From Chamaecrista fasciculata (Eukaryota > Streptophyta > Magnoliopsida > Fabales > Fabaceae): a stretch of 64,000 bases of DNA. The stretch lies in contig QANZ01017430.1 of the NCBI GenBank assembly GCA_003254925.1, positions 130,979 to 194,978 of the forward strand, read 5' to 3'. Shown in pieces: positions 1 through 10,900 of the stretch (the first letter of the stretch is position 1; each line of letters starts with the position of its first letter). The position numbers and the translations under genes are program-made. The notes beneath the pieces are model-generated. The model was given only the letters and a program-made list of their open reading frames with translations. It was not told where the DNA came from and did no database searches.

Positions 1-271
1 AATCAGGGACCAATTTGTCAGCGACCCAATAATTCGGGGACCAGTTTGGGAGTTTACTCCATGCTAAAATAAGTTACTCCCTCCGGTTCTATATATCTGG
101 TGTTTAAGGTTTCCACACACAGGTTAAGGAAATGATTAGCCAACATAGAATGAAGAGAAAAATGAAGCAAAATGACTAAACTATCCCTATTAAATTACTT
201 GGAAAATGTTTATACATTTATGACTCTACTATATTTAATAGGGGTAGAATGGTAAAAAAATAATTAATGCT

Positions 272-506
272 TGTAAGAATATAGTCGCATTTTTTATGTA
301 CATAGCTGATTATTTCTTTATGTAAATATTAGAAATTAGGTGTTATATGTTTCTAGAAGTTAGTGCCAGCTGTACAAATTCAGTTAGAATTTTGTTACCT
401 CTTTTTTTGACGCCAAGGCATGCAGGCTAAGCCTTCGTCTTCTGCTGTATATAAACATTCTTTAGCTGAATGAATTTCCGAGCCATTTCTATCATTATTT
501 GGTACA
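272..506 (+). repeat. 5' LTR of the Copia element
   Basis: A 235-bp LTR starting TGTAAGAATA and ending TTTGGTACA. A TATA box (TATATAAA) lies at 448-455, placing transcription start in the last 30 or so bases, so R and U5 would be very short. It appears identical to the 3' LTR. Confidence 0.95.
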
Positions 507-519
507 TGGTATCAGAACC
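507..519 (+). other. Primer-binding site (initiator tRNA-Met type)
   Basis: TGGTATCAGAACC follows directly on the 5' LTR. The first ten bases match the usual plant Copia site complementary to the 3' end of initiator methionine tRNA. Confidence 0.85.
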
Positions 520-572
520 TACACCGATCCCTACTACTCTACCCGATTTTCTTCTCTGTTTACCTCTCTGAA

Positions 573-3500
573 ATGGCTGATTCTGCGAGCAGTGCTACTC
601 AAGGCGTTGTTGAGGCGCCTGTTGTACCCAAGCTGGATGATGGACCGTTGCTGCTTCAACATTCCAATCATCCTGGCATGACGTTGGTGAGCTCTCATCT
701 CACCACTTCTAACTATCTTACCTGGAGTGTTGCTGTCCGGACTGCTCTCGAAGCCAAAGACAAGGTTGGTTTCATTGATGGTTCGTTTGATGCTCCTTCT
801 GATGCTTCTTTGTTTCGAAAGTGGAAGAGAGTTGATTCCATGATTAAATCGTGGATAATGAATTCTATTTCCAAAGATATAGCCGATACTTTAATTTACT
901 GCAGCTCTTCCAAAAGATTGTGGGAAGAGATTGAGGATAGATATGGTCTGAGCACTGGTCCCCAGTTGTATCAGATTCAGCGTCAGATTTGCTCCATTCA
1001 GCAGGGCACTGACTCTGTCACCACTTATTATAGCAAGCTCCATCGAGCTTGGGATGAATTGGACAGGTTAATTCCTCTCCCTGTTTGTAGATGTACTAAC
1101 TGTACTTGTGGTATCACTCAAAAAATGAAGGACATAACAGCTTGGACTCGTTTATTGCAATTTCTTATGGGTCTGAGTCATGAATTTGATATTGTTCGCA
1201 GTCAAGTCCTTAGTCTTGACCCCTTACCCAAGGTGAGCAAAGCTTTTTCGATGGTTGTGTCTGCTGAAAGTCAGAAAAACGTGTCTCTTACTTATTCCCC
1301 TACTAGTGTTGATGTTAGTGCCTTATTTGCTAAGTCTTCTGCTGCTAAATCTGATGTCCCCAAGTCTGATGTTGCTTCCAAATCTTCTGTTAAGAAACGT
1401 GATTTTGTTAAAAAGTCAGATAAGCATTGTGATCATTGCAAAATTGATGGTCATACTCGTGAAACTTGTTTTAAGCTTCACGGGTACCCTGATTGGTACA
1501 AGGAGTACAAAGAAAATTTGAAAACTAATCAAGCCAAGAAGGCTGTTGTTAATTTTGCAGCCACTGCTCCTGATGCTTCTTCTTCTGCTGATTTACCTAA
1601 TGAAGATTTTGCAGCCATGTTTTCTACTTACTTTAAGCAGGAAATGGGAAAATACATGCGTGGCCAGTCTACTGATGAGCATGCCAGCTTTGCTAACACC
1701 CTTGATTTTGCAGGTAGTACTCTTGATTCCTTGAACTTGGTTTTAAGTTCTGATTCTTGGATTTTGGACACTGGTGCTTCTTCACATATGTGTTTCAATC
1801 CTTCCTTGATGCAGCATCTTAAGCCTTTATTTCCTCCTACTCGAGTTCATCTTCCTGATTCCTCTACTAAATATATTTCCAAACATGGTCATGTTCATTT
1901 ACACCCTACTCTTCATCTCATCAATGTTCTTTTTCTACCAGATTTTCGATACAATTTGATTTCTGTTAATAAGTTGCTGTTTGAAACTTCAATTTCTCTG
2001 ACTTTTCACAAACATTGTTGTACTCTCCAGGACCCGAAGAGTAAAAGCATCATTGCTGTGGCAGGAGTGAAAGGGAATTTATATGTTTTAACTCCAAAGT
2101 CTTTTGACATTGATGTAATAAATAGTTTCCTTACTGACTACTCAAATGATATTGCTTGTAATGCTTTTAAATCTCCTGCACATTCTTCTGTTTTATGGCA
2201 CAATCGACTTGGTCATTGTCCTATTTCTGTTCTTAATCACATTTCAGTATTGCCATCCTTGTCTCCCACTTCTTTACCTGTGTGTGATAGTTGTCATTTT
2301 GCTAAACAGTCCCGATTACCATTTCCTCTTAGCACTACTCGAGCAGCTCATCCCCTGGAACTTTTACATACAGATCTTTGGGGGCCTTATAAAACTCCTA
2401 GCTTAACCAATTGTCATTACATTTTAACTATTGTCGATGACCATAGTCGTGTCACATGGACTTTCTTGCTTAAATACAAATCCCAAGTCCCTTTCACCCT
2501 CATCACTTTTATTACTCAAGTTCAAAACCAATTTTCCACTTCAGTTAAAACTATTAGGTCTGATAATGGCACTGAATTCACTAATAATCAATGTCAAGTT
2601 TTCTTTTCCAAAATGGGCATTATACATCAGACTTCATGTGCTCACGCACCTCAACAAAATGGGGTGGTTGAGCGCAAACATAAACATCTACTAGAAATTG
2701 CTCGCAGCCTTATGTTTCAATCCAAATTACCAAAACAGTTTTGGGGGGAATCTATTCTCACTGCCTCTTATTTAATAAATCGATTGCCTACATCTTTACT
2801 TAATTGGAAAACTCCATATGAACTTCTTTATAACACAAGTCCTGATTATTCTAGACTTAAAGTTTTTGGTAGTCTATGCTACATCACAAATACTCTTCCC
2901 CATAAAGATAAATTTGATCCTCGATCACATAAATGTGTTTTTCTAGGCTATGCTTCTGGCAGGAAAGCTTACAAAGCTTTTGATTTGGTTAGTAAGAAAA
3001 TACATGTCACTCGTGACATTAAAGTATATGAAGATATTTTCCCTTTTGCTGCTGACACTTCTTTTCTGCACTCTTCAGGTTCTACTTTGCCACTTGTTTC
3101 TTTGGACACCCCTTTTATTGATTCACAGGTTGTCTCTCTACCATCTCCTCCCACTACTACACTTTCTTCTGACACACACTCCATCTCTACTTCATCCTTA
3201 CCATCTTCTTCCTCATCATCCCCTCCTACTGTCATTACTCCAGTTGATCCTCCACCTCTATCTCACAGAACCAGTACTCGCGCAAAACATCCTCCCTCAT
3301 GGTTAAACGATTACATTTGCAATCTTACCCTCCATGATTCTTCTCTTACCCAATTTTCTCCAACCTATACTGCTTTTATGACCAATGTGTCCAAACTTCA
3401 AGAGCCTTATACTTATACCCAAGCTTCGAAGCATCCTGAGTGGGTTGCTGCAATGCAACAAGAACTTAAAGCTCTCGAAGACAATCAGACATGGGAACTA

Positions 3501-4934
3501 ACTACTTTACCTGCAGGGAAGAAAGCTGTTGGTTCTAAATGGATCTATAGAATTAAATATCATGCAGATGGTACCATTGACAGATACAAGGCCCGTTTAG
3601 TCGCAAAAGGATATACTCAAGTAGCTGGTTTGGACTATTTTGAAAGTTTTTCTCCAGTGGCTAAAGTTGTCACTGTTCGGATCTTCATAGCTCTAGCTAC
3701 TTGTAACAGCTGGCCTATATATCAATTGGATATAAATAATGCATTCCTTCATGGTTACTTGAAGGAGGAGGTTTATTTATCAAGACCAGAAGGCTACACA
3801 AAAGGCACTGCAGATCAAGTATGTAAACTCAAGAAATCCCTTTATGGACTTAAACAAGCATCAAGGGAGTGGAATTCTGAATTTACCACCAAAATTGTCC
3901 AATTTGGTTTTACACAGTCATCAAACGACCTCTGCTTGTTTACTAAGGACTGTCCTAATGGCTTCATTGCTTTACTAATCTACGTTGATGACATGCTCTT
4001 GACAGGTCCTTGTGAACAATCTTTGCTTGCAGTAAAGCAGTATCTTGACTCTGTTTTCAGCATTAAAGATCTTGGTCTTGCCAAGTATTTCTTGGGTGTG
4101 GAGATTGCACGTACTTCCCAGGGCACTTATTTGTGTCAACGAAAATACATTCATGATATTATTGCTGATACTCATCTCACTGCAGCCTCCACAGTTGTTA
4201 CTCCCCTTCCAAAGGGACATAAATTTGACAATACTTCTCCTCCATTAGCTGATGCAGAGCAGTACCGCCGTCTTGTAGGTCGTTTGCTCTACTTGAATCT
4301 CACACGCCCAGATATCACCTACAGCGTTCAACAGCTAAGTCAGTTCATGGCCAATCCTTGTACAACACATATGCATGCTGCTCATCATGTGGTCAGATAT
4401 CTCAAGGGAACATCTTCTCTTGGACTTTTTTATTCCTCTAACTCTGATTTTCGCCTTGAAGCTTTCTGTGACAGTGACTGGGCCACTTGCCCACAGACAA
4501 GGCGTTCACTTTCTGGTTATTGTGTGCTTCTCGGGACCAATGCCATTTCCTGGAAATCGAAGAAACAAACTACTGTTGCTCGCTCGTCCTGTGAAGCTGA
4601 ATATCGTAGTATGGCGAATACGGTCTGTGAGCTATTATGGATCACTTATATTCTTAAGGACTTCCGTATTTCTCCCATCTTGCCTATTCCGCTGTGGTGC
4701 GATAACAAATCTGCTGTACACATTGCTGCGAACCCCGTTCATCATGAACGCACAAAGCACATTGAAATTGATTGCCATGTGGTTCGCGATCGTTGCAGAG
4801 ATGGTTTTATTCAGCCCCAACATGTGCCTTCACAGCTCCAGTTAGCTGACATCTTCACCAAGGCACTTGCTTCCCCACAACTCAGTTCCTTGACTTCCAA
4901 GTTGGGTTTGCTAGCTCAAACACTTCCAACTTGA
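573..4934 (+). CDS. Copia gag-pol polyprotein (1453 aa, uninterrupted)
   Basis: A single-frame polyprotein carrying every function needed for retrotransposition. Domains in order: gag (about 1-280); CCHC zinc knuckle with C286, C289, H294, C299; aspartic protease with DTG at 399-401; integrase zinc-binding HHCC segment (about 565-600) followed by the DD35E core with D601, D664 and E700 (exactly 35 residues between the last two); reverse transcriptase (about 1000-1240) with YVDD at 1137-1140; and RNase H with the CDSDW and SSCEAEYRS motifs near the C-terminus. The ATG at 573 is the first in frame after the primer site, and the stop overlaps the polypurine tract. No frameshift or stop is present, which is unusual for a plant genomic copy. 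Copia is certain; I did not assign a lineage. Confidence 0.96.
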   Translation: MADSASSATQGVVEAPVVPKLDDGPLLLQHSNHPGMTLVSSHLTTSNYLTWSVAVRTALEAKDKVGFIDGSFDAPSDASLFRKWKRVDSMIKSWIMNSISKDIADTLIYCSSSKRLWEEIEDRYGLSTGPQLYQIQRQICSIQQGTDSVTTYYSKLHRAWDELDRLIPLPVCRCTNCTCGITQKMKDITAWTRLLQFLMGLSHEFDIVRSQVLSLDPLPKVSKAFSMVVSAESQKNVSLTYSPTSVDVSALFAKSSAAKSDVPKSDVASKSSVKKRDFVKKSDKHCDHCKIDGHTRETCFKLHGYPDWYKEYKENLKTNQAKKAVVNFAATAPDASSSADLPNEDFAAMFSTYFKQEMGKYMRGQSTDEHASFANTLDFAGSTLDSLNLVLSSDSWILDTGASSHMCFNPSLMQHLKPLFPPTRVHLPDSSTKYISKHGHVHLHPTLHLINVLFLPDFRYNLISVNKLLFETSISLTFHKHCCTLQDPKSKSIIAVAGVKGNLYVLTPKSFDIDVINSFLTDYSNDIACNAFKSPAHSSVLWHNRLGHCPISVLNHISVLPSLSPTSLPVCDSCHFAKQSRLPFPLSTTRAAHPLELLHTDLWGPYKTPSLTNCHYILTIVDDHSRVTWTFLLKYKSQVPFTLITFITQVQNQFSTSVKTIRSDNGTEFTNNQCQVFFSKMGIIHQTSCAHAPQQNGVVERKHKHLLEIARSLMFQSKLPKQFWGESILTASYLINRLPTSLLNWKTPYELLYNTSPDYSRLKVFGSLCYITNTLPHKDKFDPRSHKCVFLGYASGRKAYKAFDLVSKKIHVTRDIKVYEDIFPFAADTSFLHSSGSTLPLVSLDTPFIDSQVVSLPSPPTTTLSSDTHSISTSSLPSSSSSSPPTVITPVDPPPLSHRTSTRAKHPPSWLNDYICNLTLHDSSLTQFSPTYTAFMTNVSKLQEPYTYTQASKHPEWVAAMQQELKALEDNQTWELTTLPAGKKAVGSKWIYRIKYHADGTIDRYKARLVAKGYTQVAGLDYFESFSPVAKVVTVRIFIALATCNSWPIYQLDINNAFLHGYLKEEVYLSRPEGYTKGTADQVCKLKKSLYGLKQASREWNSEFTTKIVQFGFTQSSNDLCLFTKDCPNGFIALLIYVDDMLLTGPCEQSLLAVKQYLDSVFSIKDLGLAKYFLGVEIARTSQGTYLCQRKYIHDIIADTHLTAASTVVTPLPKGHKFDNTSPPLADAEQYRRLVGRLLYLNLTRPDITYSVQQLSQFMANPCTTHMHAAHHVVRYLKGTSSLGLFYSSNSDFRLEAFCDSDWATCPQTRRSLSGYCVLLGTNAISWKSKKQTTVARSSCEAEYRSMANTVCELLWITYILKDFRISPILPIPLWCDNKSAVHIAANPVHHERTKHIEIDCHVVRDRCRDGFIQPQHVPSQLQLADIFTKALASPQLSSLTSKLGLLAQTLPT

Positions 4935-4943
4935 GGGGGGGGG
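4933..4943 (+). other. Polypurine tract
   Basis: GA followed by nine G residues sits immediately before the 3' LTR and overlaps the TGA stop of the polyprotein. It would prime plus-strand synthesis. Confidence 0.85.
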
Positions 4944-5178
4944 TGTAAGAATATAGTCGCATTTTTTATGTACATAGCTGATTATTTCTTTATGTAAATA
5001 TTAGAAATTAGGTGTTATATGTTTCTAGAAGTTAGTGCCAGCTGTACAAATTCAGTTAGAATTTTGTTACCTCTTTTTTTGACGCCAAGGCATGCAGGCT
5101 AAGCCTTCGTCTTCTGCTGTATATAAACATTCTTTAGCTGAATGAATTTCCGAGCCATTTCTATCATTATTTGGTACA
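4944..5178 (+). repeat. 3' LTR of the Copia element
   Basis: A 235-bp copy of the 5' LTR with no difference seen by eye. It ends TTGGTACA and is followed by the second ATGCT target duplication at 5179-5183. Confidence 0.95.
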
Positions 5179-5264
5179 ATGCTCCATTGAATTTATAAAA
5201 CATCAGATATTTTGAAACAAAAATAATTTTCTAAAACACCAGATATTCAGAACCGGAGGTAGTA

Positions 5265-7920
5265 ATTACAAGCGTGGCATTGATGAAGATTCATGAAGAA
5301 AGACGTATAATATAATTGAGTTTTCCAAAAAGTCAAAAGCATAACACCTGAAAGCTGTCAAGGTAAACCCATTACCCATGAGCCCATTCTCTTTCCAAAA
5401 CTGACCTTCCACATAAGTATATAACGGCTAACTAAAGCAAATCATGCTACACCTCAGCATTTCCGTTCAAGGGAGATGGTAAATATAAACAGAAGGACTA
5501 AATGATATAACTGTTTAAACATTCAGGGACTAAATAGTCTAAATTAATCTTTCAGGACTGAGTAATATGTTTACTCTTAAAAAAATAATTGCCAACTAAG
5601 CTTTAAAATAGTACATATAAGCTTCTCAATATTTTTTTTAAAAATCAACTGAAGATATTGCATAGTGCATACTATCAACTTGAAGACGTAAGCAGCAGCA
5701 GAAACCGCACTCGTCCATCTTCGCCAATCGCCATCAACAACACCTGCATCGTGCATCCTCTCATTTGAAATATATATATAATTTAAAATAAATATCATTT
5801 CTTCAATCCTTTTCTCATAAGTTATTTCTGACAGCTGTAATAATTTAAATTTAAAAGTAATTTTCAATTAGATATATAAATATATTTTTTTTACAGTTTA
5901 ATTTCATTGTTTTAGGATGTTTGAGATGCAGTGGAAAAAACGTAGTATACTAGTATTAATGATGCTGCTCAGTGCTCACCAAACTGCTTAGTTATCTCTT
6001 TCTTGTTTCTCAAAAGTGGCTTGAAGATAGATACTCCTGATGTGTTTTCTGCTGCTATTGCAGTTTCTTAGTTATGGAAAGTCTTTTCTCATTAAAAAAA
6101 AAAAAAGTTTCTTTTGACAGTTGTAATAATTTATATTTAATAGCAATTTTCAATTAGATATATAAATATATTATTTTGTTATAGTTTAATTTCATCTCAT
6201 TTCAGTTAAAGCAATAAAAATGACGACTACTAATGACTAGTGCTTAATTATATAGTCTAATCTCATTTATTGGAAAATGTTATGATTAGTTAAATCTATA
6301 TATAATCAAAATATTATTATAAAGTTAAATTAAAATTTTCGTTTCATTCAACTCTATATATTCTACTTTATATATTAGTATGATAAAGAAACTATTTATT
6401 CTTGCCAAAATAAAAAAAACTATATATGGACAACATAAAACTTTAGCGTGAATGACTTTGGGGGACATAAAACCTTGTTAATAATCATGGATAAACCAGT
6501 GCGCCAGTTTTGTTCATAGAACTTTAGCGTGAATGACTTATGGGGATATATGGATCGCCCATGATTTAGTTAGTTTGGCCCACATAAAACAAATTGAATC
6601 TCTAGTAATATATCGGCAAAATCTTTGTTTTTAAAAAAATATATCAAGTACGCAATGTTGAATTATTAAAAGAATATTTTTGAATGTATTATAAAGAACT
6701 CGAGAACAAACGTTTATATTTGTAACTCGAATTTTGTCTCGCCGCCAATTGTAAAAGTGCAGGAAAGAAAGAAAAATGTCGAAAATAAGGAATCGGAAAT
6801 GTTATGAAGTTGTAGCTTGTGCTTATGCATGGCTACATTGTCAGCATATATCAGGAATAATGAGTGATACCCATCAACATACAAACTGTTCACAGCCACT
6901 GATATGTTGTATGTGACTTCATGACTTTTTGTGGCCCGGTTCTTTTAACAAATTATATAAAATATGGATTTATCTAACATGTGCCCTCAGGGCACATTTG
7001 AAGGTTTCTTCTGATTCGTTAGTAGAGAATCTCATATCTTGAAATCTACGAAAATTCTTTTAAAAAATAATTTTTAATGTTTGGAAACTCATTTAATCAA
7101 TTAAAAGAAACCTTAACATGTGTCTAAGGGCACATGTTAGAATGACCCATATAATATAAGTAACACCACCCATGATTTATGGTCTTATCTATGTGCATTA
7201 TTTGCTTCTTCAACCTTGGTTGTTATAGTGCTATTCCCACTTCCAATTTCCGTCCAAAGCCTCAGCAGCATGATATTTTAAGAAGACATGAAGGCCATGT
7301 ACATAAAATTTGCATAAGCATAAAGCATGTTTGTATGATTAAGCACCAGCACATGATAATAAATGCACTTTATGCTCTAACTAATTAGAAAATAAGATTT
7401 ACAATCTAACTTCCATACAAATACAATGTTTGAAATAACAAACAAGTTGGCAATAAATCAAATCTACAAGGTAACATTTTGCATTTTGCAATTCTTTATG
7501 AGGATTAAGTCTTCATCGCCATCTTGCTTTGATGAGTTCTAATAAAATTTCGGAGACAAAATGCATCTCAATATTGAGAGGAGAAACCTTGATAGGAGAA
7601 AGGAAGAAAATCTTCTATAAAGAAAAAACATTACTACAAAGAAAAGAGGGGAGGAGGGATTGCTGCCGAAGAAGTTACAATGCCACTAACCCTAGCAGAG
7701 AGCTTTGTGTCCTGTCTGTTTCTCGATGAGATGAGTTGGGCTTCCTTCACAAGATATTCTTTCTTTTTTGGTAAAATTCACCAAGTTTGAATTGTTATAT
7801 ACTATGAATTACATGAGTCAGCAGTTTTAAAGTTGCATGACCCATTATAGTATACATAATCTAATGAGAAAGAAGCGGGAGGCAAAAATAAATGAGGAAC
7901 CCGCTTTGTCTAAACCAAAA
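5265..7920. other. Intergenic region, AT-rich, no gene seen
   Basis: No supported gene. About 90 bases are directly repeated (5826-5911 and 6112-6198, sharing CAATTAGATATATAAATATA). A short duplicated phrase, ACTTTAGCGTGAATGACTT, occurs near 6441 and 6523. Scattered 'gggactaaat' phrases near 5525 resemble fold-back element debris. One 183-bp MULE-type MITE lies at 6966-7148. Small open frames here have no recognisable product. Confidence 0.6.
6966..7148. mobile_element. 183-bp MULE-type MITE, copy 1
   Basis: The two halves are imperfect inverted copies of each other, with outer ends carrying CTAACATGTGCCCT. The flanking 9-mers ATAAAATAT (6957-6965) and ATATAATAT (7149-7157) match at 8 of 9 positions. 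A second copy of the same length lies at 33049-33231. Confidence 0.7.
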
Positions 7921-10900
7921 TCATGAAACTGCATCAGCTTGTTTTCTAATCAATCGTGCATAAAGACCATCCTTCAACAGAAGCCCCCTGTGACTTCCGT
8001 TCTGTGTGGACAGAAATAATTGACAGTTAGGTTTGTCATCTGGGTAAAATTAAAAATACTGAAGAAAAACAAATAAAAGCTTTTCATTCTACACAGGTGA
8101 GAAGATCCATGGTGTTTCAGTATCCATTGGACAATAAAGAAATTTTCTTCTACTGGTAAACTGCTATGAGGAGAGTTTTCATTTTTTTTTTCCAATGACA
8201 TATACATTGTCAATATTGAAGCCTAAAAGAGGGTGATGCGTCCGATTACATTAAAAAGGAAAATAAACCGGAGAAAAGAACATTATATAGGTTTAAAATG
8301 TTCAAAATAAAACCGACATATATCTACTAACCTCCACAATTTGACCACCATCCATTACCACAATCCTGTCAGCTGATTGTATGGTAGAAAGCCTGTAAAG
8401 CAACTCATCAACTTTAAACTCAAAATCCAGATAGCACACAAAGGATGCAAACAAAAGAAGATATGACCTGTGTGCAATGACTATAACGCTTCTCCTTGTA
8501 GATGAGTCACTTCTCACAGATCGAAGAACACCCTGCATACGATGGTGACTCAAGCATCAACATTTTTTCTGCACCCTCTTTAAAACTCAAGAGGGTTACT
8601 TTTTATTTTTTTATTTTTCCAGTTAGATGAAGAAGATTTAGGATGTAATGTTAATGTCAACTAGCTCGAAGGAGTACACTATAGAACCAGACCTTCACAT
8701 TATATTCACTCTCAGCATCCAGGGCACTGGTGGCTTCATCAAGGATCAAAATTGTAGGGTCCCTAAGAATGGCCCTTGCAATAGCAATTCGCTGCCTTTG
8801 TCCTCCACTTAACAGATCATTATCAACAAGTGTTTCATAACCATAAGGAAGTTTTGAGATGAAGTCATGAGCATAGGCCTGCTTGGCAGCCCATTCAACA
8901 TCCTCTTGCTTTATATCTCGAGTGCATCCATATCTGATGTTTGAACTAATATCCATGCGGAAGAGCTTTGGTTCCTGTATGAATAAATTCAAGAGTTTAG
9001 GAGAAAAGGACCATAATATTGACTGAATTTTCTGCCTTATTGATAAGTTAAGAACCTGTCCAACAAATCCAATTCTTTCTCTCCACCACTTGATGTCCAA
9101 CTCTTTAAGAGGGAAGCCATCAATCAAAATCTGAAATTAGATTAAAGTGAATATTAACAAAACCTCTAACCAATTTTACAACTTCATAAAAAAATGGCAA
9201 CCTGGAGCTTTAAAAGTACTGTAAATTGAAATTTCTATACCACAACCCCTTTGTTTAAACCAAAAATAAAATGTGAATGAAATATAATTATGCTACAGAA
9301 AATTAATATTTAGCAGTAAGGCAAAATCCAAAAGCCTTAGCTGTTGGACTCAGAAACTTCTCAATAGAAAAAAAAAAAGTATCCCAATAATGTCATGTTA
9401 AATATATAGTTGTAGAGAACTTGATAATTTTAAAATGGTACTAAAAAAAAAAGATCGTTTTTATATGATTAGACCAAAGAACTCTACCTGACCATTCGTT
9501 GGCTCATATAGACGGAGCAAAAGATTTACCAGTGTGCTTTTTCCGCTACCACTAAGACCAACCTATGCAAAACAAATAAGAAAGAAGGAGGTAATTTTCT
9601 TGGCCATTGTGCAAGCAACGAATGAATTAGGTTAGACTAGAAGATATCTCTTACAATTGCAACCACTTCACTAGGATGAACTGCAAAGCTTACATGTTGC
9701 ACTACAGACACCTGTTAAAAACAGAGACTCATTAGTTAAGCCTGCATTTGTGACAACAGCAAGCTTAACCCCATGAAGATGCATGATCAAATTGAAATTT
9801 AAGCTCATTAAAGAGACAATGCAGGGGGAGAAATGGTCCAAGAAGAATCCAGAAACCAAGACATTAACAAAATAATAGTCATGGTAATAAAACATGCCAC
9901 TAGCTTCAGAAATTGCAGCTCCATCTACAATATTTGCAATGAAGTGCATATGATGAACAAAAAATAGATGAAAACTTTAAGCTGCCAAGAGACTACCCAA
10001 TCACCACAAAAAGAAAATAAAAATACATAGGTTATTTGCAGAAGTGTCCTCCATTTGTATAACACAAACATGTTCCTAAGGCTGTGAGGAATGCTTCTTT
10101 GCTTATCTGTTGAACAGCTTACATTATTCTAGCATCAAGGGAACAATGTCAACACACTTTTTTTTAGAGGAATGAAAAATATCAGCGCCCAAGTTTTAAT
10201 TTCTATTCAAGCACTATTCACTCTTCACTGAAGCAATTGAAGGAAGACAACAGGATAAATATACAACTTTGTACTCTAGGAGAAAGAAGAGTGTGGGGTT
10301 TACTGTTGGCCTTGAAGGATAGCGAAATGAAACATTTATAAACTCGATATGCCCCATTAATCGCTGCAATTTGGCTCCTGTAATAAAGTTACATCCAAGC
10401 TTCAATATAAAATTTAAAACAATTATAACATTCAGTGCAAAAATGTGTCCCATTTTTTTTCCTTTTTATTTATATATTTGGTAGAGATGTGGGAAATGGA
10501 TGCAAGCACAGCATTTACATTTCATTTTTTTTAATCTTACCATAATAACTTCTGGAGAATTAAACAAAACCATATACTAACAGCATACATTGTTAAATAG
10601 TCAACCTCAGTTTTATGTACTGATGGAAACAATAATTACAGTATTCAGAATCTTCTAACAATCCACTTTGTAGTATAATACCAGTTTTTTTTTTCTCTTT
10701 CTACAAGAATATTACTTTGTTCACTGGAAAAACTAGACGATCATCCTTTACCAGTAACCAAACATTTTAACTAATGCATAGCTCATCATAATTCAACGAT
10801 GAACAAATGCTCCATAAGCAGAATTAAAACAGAATATCAAGTGAAATGCAATCTCCAAAAAGATGGTAGCCAAGTAAATCAAAGGAAGCATGCAAAGGAC

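Larger units (their letters stand above)
272..5178 (+). mobile_element. Complete Ty1/Copia LTR retrotransposon
   Basis: A full-length element: 5' LTR 272-506, primer-binding site immediately after it, one long gag-pol frame 573-4934, polypurine tract 4933-4943, and 3' LTR 4944-5178. The LTRs begin TG and end CA. A perfect 5-bp target duplication ATGCT flanks it (267-271 and 5179-5183). The domain order protease, integrase, reverse transcriptase, RNase H defines Copia. No difference between the two LTRs was seen by eye over 235 bp, and the frame has no stop, so the insertion looks very recent and may still be competent. Confidence 0.97.
77..5262. mobile_element. Stowaway-like MITE, split by a Copia insertion
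   Basis: The left end at 77 starts CTCCCTCCGGTTC and the right end at 5262 is its inverse (GAACCGGAGGTAG); both continue inward with a matching TATCTGGTGTTT segment. TA dinucleotides flank both ends (75-76 and 5263-5264), as expected for Tc1/mariner-type Stowaway MITEs. Without the Copia element the MITE would be about 270 bp (77-271 joined to 5184-5262). It carries no coding capacity. The first 60 bases of the window hold a 'ggaccaattt'-type relic of another fold-back repeat whose remainder lies outside the window. Confidence 0.8.

Noticed and set aside
2969-3235. Antisense 88-codon frame in the Copia element
   Set aside because: Shadow of the Ser/Pro-rich linker between integrase and reverse transcriptase.
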